Shown here one piece after another: positions 37,230 through 46,257 of a stretch of 64,000 nucleotides of DNA. The translations under genes and the position numbers were made by a program. Each line of letters starts with the position of its first letter. Within the stretch, counting starts at the first letter, position 1. This DNA comes from Salinispirillum sp. LH 10-3-1 (lineage in GTDB: Bacteria > Pseudomonadota > Gammaproteobacteria > Pseudomonadales > Natronospirillaceae), in NCBI RefSeq assembly GCF_030643825.1, contig NZ_CP101717.1, positions 558,001 through 622,000 of the forward strand, read 5' to 3'. Under the pieces are notes generated by a model. It worked only from the letters and a program-made list of their open reading frames with translations. It did no database searches and had not been told where the DNA came from.

Positions 37230-37966
37230 ACCGCGTCGAAGTGCTGCAACAACTGGGGTTAGAGCCGCGTGAAACGCAGATTTACACCAGTCTGCTGAAG
37301 CTCGGTCCGGCCTCGATCCGTGACATCGCGCAAGCCGCCAACCTCAATCGGGGCACCACTTACGAACTGCTGAAAGTGATGCAAGAGAAGGGCGTCGTGA
37401 CGCTCTTTCCGAAAGGGCGGCGCCGGTTCTTTGCGGCCGAATCGCCACAACGTCTGATGGCCTTGGCCGAAGAACGCCAAGAGAGACTCAGTGAAGCGGT
37501 GGGTCTACTGGGTCGAGAAATCATTCCTGAGCTTACGCAGTTGCGCCCGGAATTGGGTGCCGCCGATGTGCGGTATTACGATGGCTACGATGGTATAGAG
37601 CGGGTGCTGAAAGACATTTTGGCCACGGTTGGCGCCACCAAAGACAAATCCTACTCGGTCATTTCTTCGAAGGCGGTGCGTAAGTATCTGTATCAGCCGT
37701 TCCCTTCCTACACGACACAACGCATCAAAGCGGGCATTCAGGTACGGGTTATTGCCGTAGGGGCCGGGGGCGAACCAGCGGAATTGTCCGAGCGCAAATG
37801 GCTGAAAACCGACAAGGCTTCTACCGCCTATGTTGCCATCTATCCGCCCAAAGTCGCCATGATTGCGCTCAAGCAGGGCGATCTGCCCAGTGCCGTGGTG
37901 ATTGAGTCACCCGCGGTTGCGGAGACTCAGCAATTGGTATTCGACGCCCTCTGGCAACTGCTGTAA
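37226..37966 (+). CDS. TrmB-family transcriptional regulator
   Basis: 246 residues. The N-terminal winged helix (about 1-70: LGLEPRETQIYTSLLKLGPASIRDIAQAANLNRGTTYELLKVM) is typical of TrmB-like regulators. The C-terminal part (about 105-240) is the effector-type domain with YDGYDGIERVLKDIL. The start ATG overlaps the stop of the reductase gene as ATGA, so the two are translationally coupled. The ligand is unknown. Confidence 0.8.
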   Translation: MNRVEVLQQLGLEPRETQIYTSLLKLGPASIRDIAQAANLNRGTTYELLKVMQEKGVVTLFPKGRRRFFAAESPQRLMALAEERQERLSEAVGLLGREIIPELTQLRPELGAADVRYYDGYDGIERVLKDILATVGATKDKSYSVISSKAVRKYLYQPFPSYTTQRIKAGIQVRVIAVGAGGEPAELSERKWLKTDKASTAYVAIYPPKVAMIALKQGDLPSAVVIESPAVAETQQLVFDALWQLL

Positions 37967-37978
37967 GCGTTCGCTGGG

Positions 37979-38467
37979 TTACAGCGGCAAGCAGGGTGCC
38001 AAATAGGTAGCTACGATCTCTTCCAGAAAGCGCTGATCCACCTCATCAAAGGTTCCGAGCTCGGCGCTGTCGATGTCCAGCACTGCAATCACTTCCTGGC
38101 CGCGAAAGACCGGCAAGACGATTTCCGAACGGCTCGCACTGCTGCAGGCAATATGACCGGGAAAGGCATCTACGTCGGGCACTACCAATGTACGGGCTTC
38201 GTGCCATGCCGTACCGCACACCCCACGCCCACGGGCAATGGTGACGCAAGCAATCGGCCCTTGAAAGGGGCCCAGCACCAATTGGTCGCCGTGTACCTGA
38301 TAGATGCCCGTCCACAGGAAACCAAAACCGTGTTGTAAGGCGGCGAGCAACTGGCTGACTTGAGTCAGCGGGTTGGGCGTGTCGGCAAGCAGGTAGGTCA
38401 ACTGCTGCGTGAAACTCTCATACTGTTCCGCTTTGCTGGCACCACTGATGACTAAGTCTTCACTCAT
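37979..38467 (-). CDS. msrC: Free methionine-(R)-sulfoxide reductase
   Basis: 162 residues, single GAF domain. Reduces free Met-R-sulfoxide. The three Cys of the family are visible in PIACVTIARGRGVCGTAW and GHIACSSASRSEIVLP; the last is the catalytic one. The start overlaps the hemY stop by 8 bp, making it the last gene of the hemC operon. Confidence 0.9.
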   Translation of the reverse strand: MSEDLVISGASKAEQYESFTQQLTYLLADTPNPLTQVSQLLAALQHGFGFLWTGIYQVHGDQLVLGPFQGPIACVTIARGRGVCGTAWHEARTLVVPDVDAFPGHIACSSASRSEIVLPVFRGQEVIAVLDIDSAELGTFDEVDQRFLEEIVATYLAPCLPL

Positions 38468-39662
38468 GCGTCTGTGCTTCCGGTGTTGCTGCGGGTAAGG
38501 GTAAGGCCGGACATTTTAGCATCTGCTCAGCCAAAGCGGTCAGGCGCTCATGGCTGCTGTCACGCTCTCCCAGAGCCTCTTCTAAACGCGCCAGCTCCCA
38601 ATAGAGCTCTGGCAGGGGGTTCTGTGCTAAGCCGTCTTTGAAATAATCGCGGGCCTTGCCCCACAAAGACTCCTGCAAACACAGGCGGCCTAAGGCCAGA
38701 TAAAAGTGCGCGTCCGGCGTGTGTTGCGTGCGCCAGCGCTCGGCTTGCTGTAAGCGTTCACGCGCGGTGGTGTTGAGGCCACTGTACAGTACCACTAAGC
38801 GGGTATCCCACTCTTGTCCGATGGCACTTTCCAGAGCCTTCTTTGCTACCAAAGGAGTCTCCAGGACCACCAACGCCTTGAGATATTGGTATCTCAGGTC
38901 CGACGAGGCCTGTTGCTGTTGGCTCAGCGACTTCCACCATTTTTGCAGACGAGCGCCTGCATTGGCGGGACGAGTGGCAACCAGCCCATTGATCATGTCG
39001 GTTTGCCAAGGCTCGACCGACTTGCGGCCAACGCGAATCAGCTTAGGTTGCAGCTCTAACAAGGCATCCCAGTCTTTCAGTCGCACGTGTACATCGCGCA
39101 GCAAGCGCAACACAAAGGGGTTGTCCGGATGCTTCTGGGTCAGGCGCTTGCAGTGCGCCAGCGCCAACTCAAATTGCTTCGACTCATAGGCCGACAACGC
39201 CAATAACAGACCCGAGGCCAGCTCGACCTGAGGGTTTTCTTCGGTGGCCTTGTCGAGCCAGGTCGCCACATTGGCGTAGTCTTTTTCGGCTTGGGCGATA
39301 CGGGCCAGCAGCAACTGGTTAACCCATGGCAGAGGGCTGTAGCGTTCACCCTTGGCGAGCAGGCGCTTAGCGCGTGGCAGCTTAAGTTCGAGGAACGCCA
39401 AGATGCCATTTTCCAAAGACTTCACACCCTGATGCCGCCGATTCGGCCGCAACTTACCCAACAACACCAGCATTCGCCGTATCAGCAGCCAAGCCAACAC
39501 CAGCGTGATCAGTGCTGCAAGACCAATCCACAGCGACATTTCCAGTGCATGGTCGCCCCACGCAATCAACACATAGCCTGAGTCCTGGCGCGCCATATAC
39601 CCCACGGCCCCGCCAAGCACCAGAATCAGCAGAATGAGTAACGCCCGACGCAGCAACTTCAT
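38460..39662 (-). CDS. hemY: HemY, haem-operon TPR membrane protein
   Basis: 400 residues, as in E. coli (398). Two N-terminal membrane helices (about 5-70) enclose a short periplasmic loop; the rest is a helical tetratricopeptide-like domain (about 90-390). Its role is not fully understood and it is not the protoporphyrinogen oxidase HemY of Bacillus. ATG overlaps the hemX stop by 4 bp. Confidence 0.9.
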   Translation of the reverse strand: MKLLRRALLILLILVLGGAVGYMARQDSGYVLIAWGDHALEMSLWIGLAALITLVLAWLLIRRMLVLLGKLRPNRRHQGVKSLENGILAFLELKLPRAKRLLAKGERYSPLPWVNQLLLARIAQAEKDYANVATWLDKATEENPQVELASGLLLALSAYESKQFELALAHCKRLTQKHPDNPFVLRLLRDVHVRLKDWDALLELQPKLIRVGRKSVEPWQTDMINGLVATRPANAGARLQKWWKSLSQQQQASSDLRYQYLKALVVLETPLVAKKALESAIGQEWDTRLVVLYSGLNTTARERLQQAERWRTQHTPDAHFYLALGRLCLQESLWGKARDYFKDGLAQNPLPELYWELARLEEALGERDSSHERLTALAEQMLKCPALPLPAATPEAQTHE

Positions 39663-40819
39663 TCGTCGTCTCCTGCGTTGGCGTCGTCACCCGTGCGATT
39701 GGCGATGGCGCGCAGCACCGCTAGCGCACGATCTATCTCAGGCACCACCACATCGATGTTGATGGCGCGCAATTGATCGAGTTGAGTTTGTACGGCGGCC
39801 AAATTAGGTACTTGCGCACCAGTATCACTCAGCCATTCTTGCGCCTGTTCCAGGCTGCTTTCATACAGCAGTTGGTTGCGCTGTAAGGCCGCCACTTGCG
39901 CTTGCTGCAGCAGTAAGCGGAATTGTGCCCGCATTTGGTTGAATTCATCCGGAGTCAGGCGCGCTTGCGCTAAGTCGCCACGGTAGCGCACTGTTACCAG
40001 GCTGCGCAGCTCGTGGCCCATGCGTTCGTACCATGGTCGTTCCGCGTCTGTATTGGCATCGTCCGGGCTCGGCGCTGCTGCGTCCGTGTTCGGACTACGG
40101 CTGGATTCTGGCCACCATTGCCATTGACGCGCCCCTTGTTCTAACGCGCGTAATTCGAAATAGATGCCGTCGATGTCGGGCATGGGGGCATTGCGCAGCG
40201 CCTGAAGGTCTTGCGCCAGTGCTTCGCGGGCGGGCAGATAAGCAATTTCGTTGATTTCTGCCAGCATGCGGTCGGCCTGCTGCAACAGCGAAGAGGCTTG
40301 CGCGAGGTCACCCGTCAGCTGGCTCAGGTGCCGGGCGGTTCGCAACAGATACTCGATTTCCAAGCGCTGTACATCACTTTCTTGCAAGCCGCTGTCGGCA
40401 TTTACTTGCTGGGCGAGGGCAACCAGGTTGCGTTGCGTATCCTCCAGATTACCCTGTACGCCCTGTTGGCGTTGGTCCACTTGCGCCAACGCTTGCTCAA
40501 GAGACTGCAGTTGCGAGGCCTGCTGGGCCAGTTGGTTTTGTAAGTCGTTCAACGATTGCTGGCGTGCCTGATTGATGTCCTGCCAATGTGTCCACTGCTG
40601 CCAGCCAAACCAACCGCCGACACCGGCTGCGCCCAGTACCAGCAAGACCACAAACAAGGCGACCCAACGGCCTATACCACCCTGCTTGGCGTGTGCCCGC
40701 GCTTTAGGCTTGCTGCTGGCCGACGGCTTGGCAGTCTGATCTGCTTTGGCTGTCGGCTTTGCGGTGCCTTTAGGGTCCGTCGTTGGTTTTTCTTCTGGGG
40801 TCGGCTGGTCGGCACTCAC
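39659..40819 (-). CDS. hemX: HemX, uroporphyrinogen-III C-methyltransferase-like membrane protein
   Basis: 386 residues from the GTG at 40819. That start overlaps the hemD stop as GTGA, and the following SADQPTPEEKPTTD matches the usual low-complexity head. The frame extends further upstream inside hemD but with atypical composition. There is a cytoplasmic Lys/Ala/Pro-rich tail, one membrane helix (about 60-82), then a long coiled-coil (about 90-165) and helical periplasmic domain. Despite the name no methyltransferase motif is present. Confidence 0.9.
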   Translation of the reverse strand: MSADQPTPEEKPTTDPKGTAKPTAKADQTAKPSASSKPKARAHAKQGGIGRWVALFVVLLVLGAAGVGGWFGWQQWTHWQDINQARQQSLNDLQNQLAQQASQLQSLEQALAQVDQRQQGVQGNLEDTQRNLVALAQQVNADSGLQESDVQRLEIEYLLRTARHLSQLTGDLAQASSLLQQADRMLAEINEIAYLPAREALAQDLQALRNAPMPDIDGIYFELRALEQGARQWQWWPESSRSPNTDAAAPSPDDANTDAERPWYERMGHELRSLVTVRYRGDLAQARLTPDEFNQMRAQFRLLLQQAQVAALQRNQLLYESSLEQAQEWLSDTGAQVPNLAAVQTQLDQLRAINIDVVVPEIDRALAVLRAIANRTGDDANAGDDE

Positions 40820-41565
40820 GATGTCGGTTCCTGTAGTGAATTCAAGGCGTCCAGAGCAGCTTCTAAGCTGGCTCCCTGTGCGTTCACGATGTGCTGCCAG
40901 CCGTGTTCGCGGGCAGCGCTGTCGAGGCGCGGGCTGCTGATCAGCAGGGGCGTTGTCTGTTTTGTAACCATGGACGCTTGAGAAGTCAAACAATCCAAGG
41001 CGGCCAAAGAAGATATCTGCACAATCGCATTCGGTTGTGTCAGGCGTTGCTGCGTTTCAGGGCCCAGTTCTATGCCTGTGCGCCGATACACTTCCAAGCG
41101 GGTCACCCGTGCCCCGCGTGCTTCCAAAGCCGGTTGGGTCACCTCGCGGCCACCTTCTCCTGCGACGATCAGCCAGCGTTGGTCCTGTACGTCTTGGGTT
41201 TCGGGCAGGGCGAGTACATCTTCCGCTCGGTTACCCAGCTGTGGGTAGTGAACGGCCGATCCCAGTAATGGCAGCAACACCTGTGCGGTCCCGGAACCGT
41301 TGCACAACCAACGAATACCGATGGGTGGCTGAGGCCAGTACGCATCCAGCCGATCCAATACAATGTCTGCTGCCGCTGGGCTGACCACCACAACGCCGTG
41401 AAACTGGTCAAAGTCTAACCAAACTGACCGTTGTGCTGCTGTTTCCGGTAGCGGCTCAATATGGATCAGTGGTATCGACTCTACCACATAACCTTGGTCT
41501 TTTAAGGCCTCGATCCAGCGCGCTTGCTGGGCGCTTGGCTTGGTCAGGATGACGGTGCGCTTCAT
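40816..41565 (-). CDS. hemD: Uroporphyrinogen-III synthase
   Basis: 249 residues. Closes and isomerises hydroxymethylbilane to uroporphyrinogen III. The sequence is divergent, as usual for HemD, but ILTKPSAQQARWIEALKDQG at the start, VVVVSPAAADIVLDRL and VYRRTGIEL are recognisable. Its place between hemC (7 bp away) and hemX makes the call firm. Confidence 0.92.
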   Translation of the reverse strand: MKRTVILTKPSAQQARWIEALKDQGYVVESIPLIHIEPLPETAAQRSVWLDFDQFHGVVVVSPAAADIVLDRLDAYWPQPPIGIRWLCNGSGTAQVLLPLLGSAVHYPQLGNRAEDVLALPETQDVQDQRWLIVAGEGGREVTQPALEARGARVTRLEVYRRTGIELGPETQQRLTQPNAIVQISSLAALDCLTSQASMVTKQTTPLLISSPRLDSAAREHGWQHIVNAQGASLEAALDALNSLQEPTS

Positions 41566-41572
41566 GATGGCG

Positions 41573-42517
41573 TTAGAGTAGGTCTAAACTGCGCAAAATA
41601 GCATCCGCCCCTTGCGCCAACATGGCATCAGCCACCTCAATGCCCAGAGCTTCGGCAGTGGCTTGGTCGTTGAGGTCTTTTAGCTGGGCATCGGCCGACA
41701 CCTTGATCAAACCCGTGCCGTCAGGGAAACCAATGCGGCCTTCCAGTCTCAAGTCATTGCCATCCAACCACGTGTAACCTGCGATAGGCACTTGGCAGCC
41801 ACCATTCAGTCGGCGGTTCATGGCGCGCTCGGCCCACAGCCGTGCGTGCGTGTGCGGGTGGTTCAAGCAATCCAGTAAGGCCAGCGTGTCAGTATCGCCA
41901 GCGCGGCACTCAATGCCTACAGCGCCCTGGCCACAGGCCGGGAGGGATAGATCGAAGTCGATGTTGTGGCGAATGCGGCTATGCAGGTCGAGGCGTTGCA
42001 AACCGGCCGACGCCAGAATGATGGCGTCGTATTGGCCGGCGTCGAGCTTGCTCAAGCGGGTCCCCACGTTGCCGCGTAAAAATTCAATTTTTAAATCCGG
42101 ACGCCAGGCCAGCAGTTGTGCTTGGCGGCGCAAGCTGGACGTACCCACTACAGAGCCTTTTTCAAGGTCTTCCAAACGCTCGTATTGATTGGACACAAAG
42201 GCATCGGCCGGGTCACCCCGTTCGCAAATGATCGGCAGTACAAACTGTGGATCGAGCTCCATGGGTACATCTTTCATGGAATGCACCGCGATATCGGCTT
42301 CACCGTCGATCAAGGCTTGTTCCAGCTCTTTCACAAACAGACCCTTGCCGCCCACCTTAGACAACGCAACGTCCAGAATCTTGTCGCCCTTGGTTACCAT
42401 CTTGACCCATTCAATCTGCACGTCAGGATGGTGCTGTTGCAGCGCGTCGGTCACGTACTGTGCTTGCCATAGGGCTAGGGGGCTGGTGCGGGTGGCAATT
42501 CGGAGCAGGCTTTTCAT
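41573..42517 (-). CDS. hemC: Porphobilinogen deaminase (hydroxymethylbilane synthase)
   Basis: 314 residues. Condenses four porphobilinogens. [15 protein letters not shown] at the start, [34 protein letters not shown] and the cofactor loop [12 protein letters not shown], where Cys241 carries the dipyrromethane. First gene of the minus-strand hemCDXY-msrC operon. Confidence 0.95.
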   Translation of the reverse strand: MKSLLRIATRTSPLALWQAQYVTDALQQHHPDVQIEWVKMVTKGDKILDVALSKVGGKGLFVKELEQALIDGEADIAVHSMKDVPMELDPQFVLPIICERGDPADAFVSNQYERLEDLEKGSVVGTSSLRRQAQLLAWRPDLKIEFLRGNVGTRLSKLDAGQYDAIILASAGLQRLDLHSRIRHNIDFDLSLPACGQGAVGIECRAGDTDTLALLDCLNHPHTHARLWAERAMNRRLNGGCQVPIAGYTWLDGNDLRLEGRIGFPDGTGLIKVSADAQLKDLNDQATAEALGIEVADAMLAQGADAILRSLDLL

Positions 42518-42664
42518 AACACCTTGATCTGGAAAATAAATGAGGCCGCTAGTGTAGCATTCGCTCGGCAGGGCACCAACATAGGGTGGGCAAAGTAGTT
42601 TTTAGATGCTCCCCTTGGGTGGTCTGCTATGATGCTCAACATCGTTCATAAAGGGTCTGAAATC

Positions 42665-43405
42665 GTGTTGATTGAAGCCAAACGTATCAGTTTAGAAAAG
42701 CAGGGCAAGAAGATACTTGACCACATTTCGCTCGCCATTGGCCCGCAACAAATCGTTACTGTGGTGGGGCCGAATGGCGCGGGCAAGTCGTCTCTGTTAA
42801 AGGTGCTATTGGGGCTCGACGAACCCACCACCGGTGAGGTCATTCGCCGTCCGGGTCTGACCATTGGCTACATGCCACAAAAGTTGCCGCTGAATCAGTT
42901 GTTGCCGATCAGCGTTGGGCGTTTTATGACGCTGCAGGTCAAGGCACCCAAAATTGAAGTGGAAAAAGCGTTGGATAAAACCGGCGTGGCGCATTTGCAC
43001 AAGCGTAATATCACAGCTTTGTCGGGTGGTGAATTACAGCGCGTGCTGCTTTCGCGTGCAATCCTGCAGCGCCCGCAACTGTTGGTGTTGGACGAGCCAG
43101 TACAGGGCGTGGACTTTATGGGCGAGGCGGCGCTGTACCGGCTCATCCATTCGTTAAAAGAGGACTTGGCGTGTAGCGTCTTGATGGTGTCGCACGACCT
43201 GCACGTGGTCATGGCGGCTACCGATCAGGTGATTTGTTTGAACCATCACGTGTGTTGCCAAGGTACCCCAGAGACCATCGAAAACCACCCTGAATTTGTG
43301 GAGATTTTTGGTCGACGTGATGCCGCCACCTTGGGTGTTTATCACCACCATCACACGCATTCGCATGACCTCAGCGAGCAAGGAGGTCCGGTAATCAATG
43401 ACTGA
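42665..43405 (+). CDS. znuC: Zinc ABC transporter ATP-binding protein
   Basis: 246 residues from GTG at 42665, where AAAGGG lies 9 nt upstream and the protein starts LIEAKRISLEKQ. An ATG at 42629 would add 12 residues and cannot be excluded. Walker A GPNGAGKSS, signature LSGGELQRVLLSRA, Walker B LLVLDEPVQGVD. The His-rich tail (YHHHHTHSHD) is typical of ZnuC. It overlaps znuB by 8 bp. Neither znuA nor zur is in the window. Confidence 0.92.
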   Translation: MLIEAKRISLEKQGKKILDHISLAIGPQQIVTVVGPNGAGKSSLLKVLLGLDEPTTGEVIRRPGLTIGYMPQKLPLNQLLPISVGRFMTLQVKAPKIEVEKALDKTGVAHLHKRNITALSGGELQRVLLSRAILQRPQLLVLDEPVQGVDFMGEAALYRLIHSLKEDLACSVLMVSHDLHVVMAATDQVICLNHHVCCQGTPETIENHPEFVEIFGRRDAATLGVYHHHHTHSHDLSEQGGPVIND

Positions 43406-44192
43406 ACTCTGGTTGTTCCCTTTGGTGGCCGGTTGTGGGCTCATGCTGCTGGCCGGGCCTTTCGGCAGTTTGTTGGTGTGGCAGCGTATGGCCTTTTTTG
43501 GCGACGCCTTGGCGCATGCTTCGTTACTGGGCGTGGGGATTGGGCTGTTTTGGCAATGGACACCGGCAGCCGGAGCGCTGTTGGGTACGCTGGCCTTTGC
43601 GCTGATTTTGTGGCGTGCCGAGCGTATTACGGTGTTGGCGTCGGATACTTGGTTAGGGGTGTTGTCACACGGCAGTCTCGCGCTTGGCCTGCTGGTGGTC
43701 TACGGTTTGGTGCCGAACAGCGCCAACGTGAATGGGTTGTTGATTGGCGACTTGCTCAGCGTGGGCATAAATGACTTGCTGTTGTTGGCTGTGTTGCTGG
43801 TGGTGGGCTGGGGTTGGCTGTTTTGGCGCTGGCGCAGTTTGATGTTGTTTATCTTGTCGCCCGAACTGGCGCAGGCCGAGGGCATCAATGTCAGCGCCTT
43901 GCGCGGGCAGTTTATGGTGCTGCTGGCGGCCATTGTCGCGCTCGCCATGCAATGGGTCGGCGTACTGCTGATCTCGGCGCTGTTGTTGATTCCTGCGGCG
44001 GCGGCACGGCCGTTGAGCCGCGAGCCCGAGCACATGGCCTTGTTGGCCACTCTGATTGGTGTGTTGTCGGTCTGTGCGGGTATTGCTTCAAGCTGGTATT
44101 GGGACTGGCCGACCGGTCCGGCCATCGTGGTTATGGCGTTGGCAGGCTTTGTGGTGCTGTGGAGTGGTTCTACATTATCTAACAAAAGATAA
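43398..44192 (+). CDS. znuB: Zinc ABC transporter permease
   Basis: 264 residues, about eight hydrophobic helices. PLVAGCGLMLLAGPFGSLLVW and AFFGDALAHASLLGVGIG are standard at the start of the ABC-3 (zinc/manganese) permease family, and MQWVGVLLISALLLIPAAAA is the conserved late segment. It forms the inner-membrane channel with ZnuC. Confidence 0.93.
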   Translation: MTELWLFPLVAGCGLMLLAGPFGSLLVWQRMAFFGDALAHASLLGVGIGLFWQWTPAAGALLGTLAFALILWRAERITVLASDTWLGVLSHGSLALGLLVVYGLVPNSANVNGLLIGDLLSVGINDLLLLAVLLVVGWGWLFWRWRSLMLFILSPELAQAEGINVSALRGQFMVLLAAIVALAMQWVGVLLISALLLIPAAAARPLSREPEHMALLATLIGVLSVCAGIASSWYWDWPTGPAIVVMALAGFVVLWSGSTLSNKR

Positions 44193-44217
44193 GATAAAAG
44201 CCTTGCGGCGGACTAGC

Positions 44218-44405
44218 GTAGCGATGTTACAGGGTTGCTTCTAACGGGGCGTTTGCAGCAAGGATGCTGCAAATGAGCCCCCATGGACAAATTCGTCAGG
44301 AACGAATTTGCATGACCAACGGGAGCCCGAAGGGTCAGACGCAGGGATGCGTCTGATAATCGGTTCACGGCGTCCCCGGAAGAAGCAACCCTGTAACATT
44401 GCTAC
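44218..44405. repeat. Modular multi-hairpin inverted-repeat element (copy A)
   Basis: Between the convergent znuB and htpX genes. Outer 25-bp arms (44218-44242 and 44381-44405) pair with one mismatch. Inside are three near-perfect hairpins: 44252-44273 (9 bp, loop AGGA), 44288-44310 (9 bp, loop CAGGA) and 44336-44355 (8 bp, loop GGGA). Conserved boxes: GGGGCG (44246), two GAGCCC words (44275, 44323) and GTTCACGGCGTCCCC (44363-44377). The last box is shared perfectly, in opposite orientation, with the element at 48586. No protein is encoded. Confidence 0.8.
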
Positions 44406-44434
44406 CGAAAGAACCGTGTACCCTCGAAGAACCA

Positions 44435-45274
44435 TTACATATTACGCAGTGCGGCGATCCGCGCATCCAACGACGGGTGCGTAGCAAACATATCAGACGC
44501 CTTACCCTTGATGCCGAATGCTGTCAGCTGGCCTTCCAACTGCGAATCCGCGCCGCCTTTCAGGCGTTGCAGCGCCGCAATCATCTTCTGTGGACCTACC
44601 AGGCGCGCCGCGCCAGCATCCGCACCGAACTCACGACGACGCGAGAACCAGTTCACCACCACACTCGCCAAGATGCCGAACACCACCTGCAAAGCCATTA
44701 CCGTCATGAAATATGCGATGCCGCCTTGCTGGCCACCACGATTGATCACATTAGCAATAATGCGTGCAAAGTAGATCACAAAGGTGTTCATCACGCCTTG
44801 GATCAGCGTCAAGGTCACCATATCGCCATTGGCAATGTGACTAACCTCGTGCGCCAATACCGCTTCTTGCTCGTCACGTGTCATGCCGCGTAGCAGGCCC
44901 ACACTCACGGCGACCAAGGCACTGTTGCGATTGGCACCCGTGGCGAACGCGTTCACTTCCTGTCCGCCGTAGATGGCGACGTCCGGCATGCCAATACCCG
45001 CTTGCTTAGCCAAGCGTGCCACGGTGTTGACCAGCCAACGCTCTTCTTCATTGCGCGGCTGCTTAATCACTTGCGCGCCGGTCGACTTAATCGCGATGAA
45101 TTTAGACATCCACAGCGAAATGAATGACCCGCCCATACCGAAGAACAGAGCCATCACCAACAGGGCACCTTGCCCTTCAAGTTGAATGCCCAGCATCGGC
45201 AATACTATGGTCGTGAACACCCCGAAGGTAATCAGGATGGCAAAGTTGGTTAGCAGAAACAGCATAATACGCAT
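44435..45274 (-). CDS. htpX: Membrane protease HtpX
   Basis: 279 residues. A zinc metalloprotease of the inner membrane that takes part in quality control of membrane proteins. Two N-terminal helices (about 1-55), the zinc site HEVSH in [14 protein letters not shown], two more helices, and the third-ligand region [14 protein letters not shown]. Length and motif spacing are normal. Confidence 0.95.
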   Translation of the reverse strand: MRIMLFLLTNFAILITFGVFTTIVLPMLGIQLEGQGALLVMALFFGMGGSFISLWMSKFIAIKSTGAQVIKQPRNEEERWLVNTVARLAKQAGIGMPDVAIYGGQEVNAFATGANRNSALVAVSVGLLRGMTRDEQEAVLAHEVSHIANGDMVTLTLIQGVMNTFVIYFARIIANVINRGGQQGGIAYFMTVMALQVVFGILASVVVNWFSRRREFGADAGAARLVGPQKMIAALQRLKGGADSQLEGQLTAFGIKGKASDMFATHPSLDARIAALRNM

Positions 45275-45342
45275 AACGAAACCCTCAGACTGAAATCGAA
45301 ACTGTGATCATGGATAGGAAATAAGGTCAGACGCGCTGGAAA

Positions 45343-46257
45343 TCAAGCGCTTTGCAACATTTCTACAATCATGCCTTCGCGCAGTGCTCGGCCAGAAATG
45401 GTCATGTGTTCGACGTTCAGATAAGCAAACACCTCACTCATGATGGCGTAGCCGCCGGGGAAGACATGGGTGCGCCGCACATTCAAATTCAGCACCTGAC
45501 TGAGCTGGTCGATGTTCTGCACTTGCCACAGAAGCGGCGATACGCGCTCTAAGCCGGATCGTGTGATGTCGCCGTTGGAGAGATGCAGTGAGCGCATCAC
45601 CCAGCTCAGGCTTTTGGCGGTACCGGAAGAACCGACCGCGACGAGGTCGCTGGACGGGACTTGTTCAGCCGGAATGGCCTTGGTTAGCAAGCGCCGTACG
45701 TGTTCGCGTGCTTTGTTAAGGTGTGCTTGGGTAATGCGATTGGCTTGAAAGTAGGCCGCCGAAAGAGACGCACTACCCACATCAAGGCTGACGGCTAGCT
45801 CGGTGGTGCCGCCATGGCCAATGATGATTTCCGTACTGCCACCGCCAATGTCGACGACCAAGCGATTGGATTGCGGTAGACCCCAGGTTGCGCCCAAATA
45901 AATCAGTCGCGCTTCTTCCTCACCCGTAACAATCTCGATGGGAAGCCCCAAAGCCTGTTCAGCGTCTTTAATAAAGTCGGCGTTCTGGCGCAGGGTACGA
46001 AAGGCACTGGTGCCCACCACGCGCACTTTCTGCACACTGTGTTGGGCTAAGCGCTGGCGGATGTCGTTTAGGCAGCGTAGCGCCCGACGGCGAGCCTCCG
46101 GACGTAACTGGTGATGTTCGGGGTTTATGCCGCTGGCCAAACGCACAATTTCTCGGTAACCATCGACGGTAACTAGGTTACTGTCGTGGCGACGCATGAT
46201 CACGAGGTGGAAGGAATTGGCTCCCAGATCAATGGCCGCATATAACTCGTCTGACAT
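45343..46257 (-). CDS. Exopolyphosphatase/guanosine pentaphosphate phosphatase (Ppx/GppA)
   Basis: 304 residues, the short form covering only the two actin-like ATPase subdomains; E. coli Ppx has about 200 more C-terminal residues. AAIDLGANSFHLVI, GTSAFRTLRQN, VTGEEEARLIYLG and VVDIGGGSTEIIIG give the phosphate-binding loops and the catalytic Glu. It hydrolyses polyphosphate or pppGpp; which one cannot be decided here. Confidence 0.88.
   Translation of the reverse strand: MSDELYAAIDLGANSFHLVIMRRHDSNLVTVDGYREIVRLASGINPEHHQLRPEARRRALRCLNDIRQRLAQHSVQKVRVVGTSAFRTLRQNADFIKDAEQALGLPIEIVTGEEEARLIYLGATWGLPQSNRLVVDIGGGSTEIIIGHGGTTELAVSLDVGSASLSAAYFQANRITQAHLNKAREHVRRLLTKAIPAEQVPSSDLVAVGSSGTAKSLSWVMRSLHLSNGDITRSGLERVSPLLWQVQNIDQLSQVLNLNVRRTHVFPGGYAIMSEVFAYLNVEHMTISGRALREGMIVEMLQSA

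Noticed and set aside
40820-40993. Longer hemX start at 40993
   Set aside because: The extra 58 codons lie wholly inside hemD and have atypical Arg/Pro-rich composition; GTG at 40819 gives a GTGA overlap.
42625-42660. Zur-like operator at GATGCTCAACATC before znuC
   Set aside because: The dyad is short and does not match the AT-rich Zur consensus.
44218-44405. Calling copy A a CsrB/RsmZ-type regulatory RNA
   Set aside because: The GGA loops are suggestive but no own promoter was found, and copy B has only one such hairpin.
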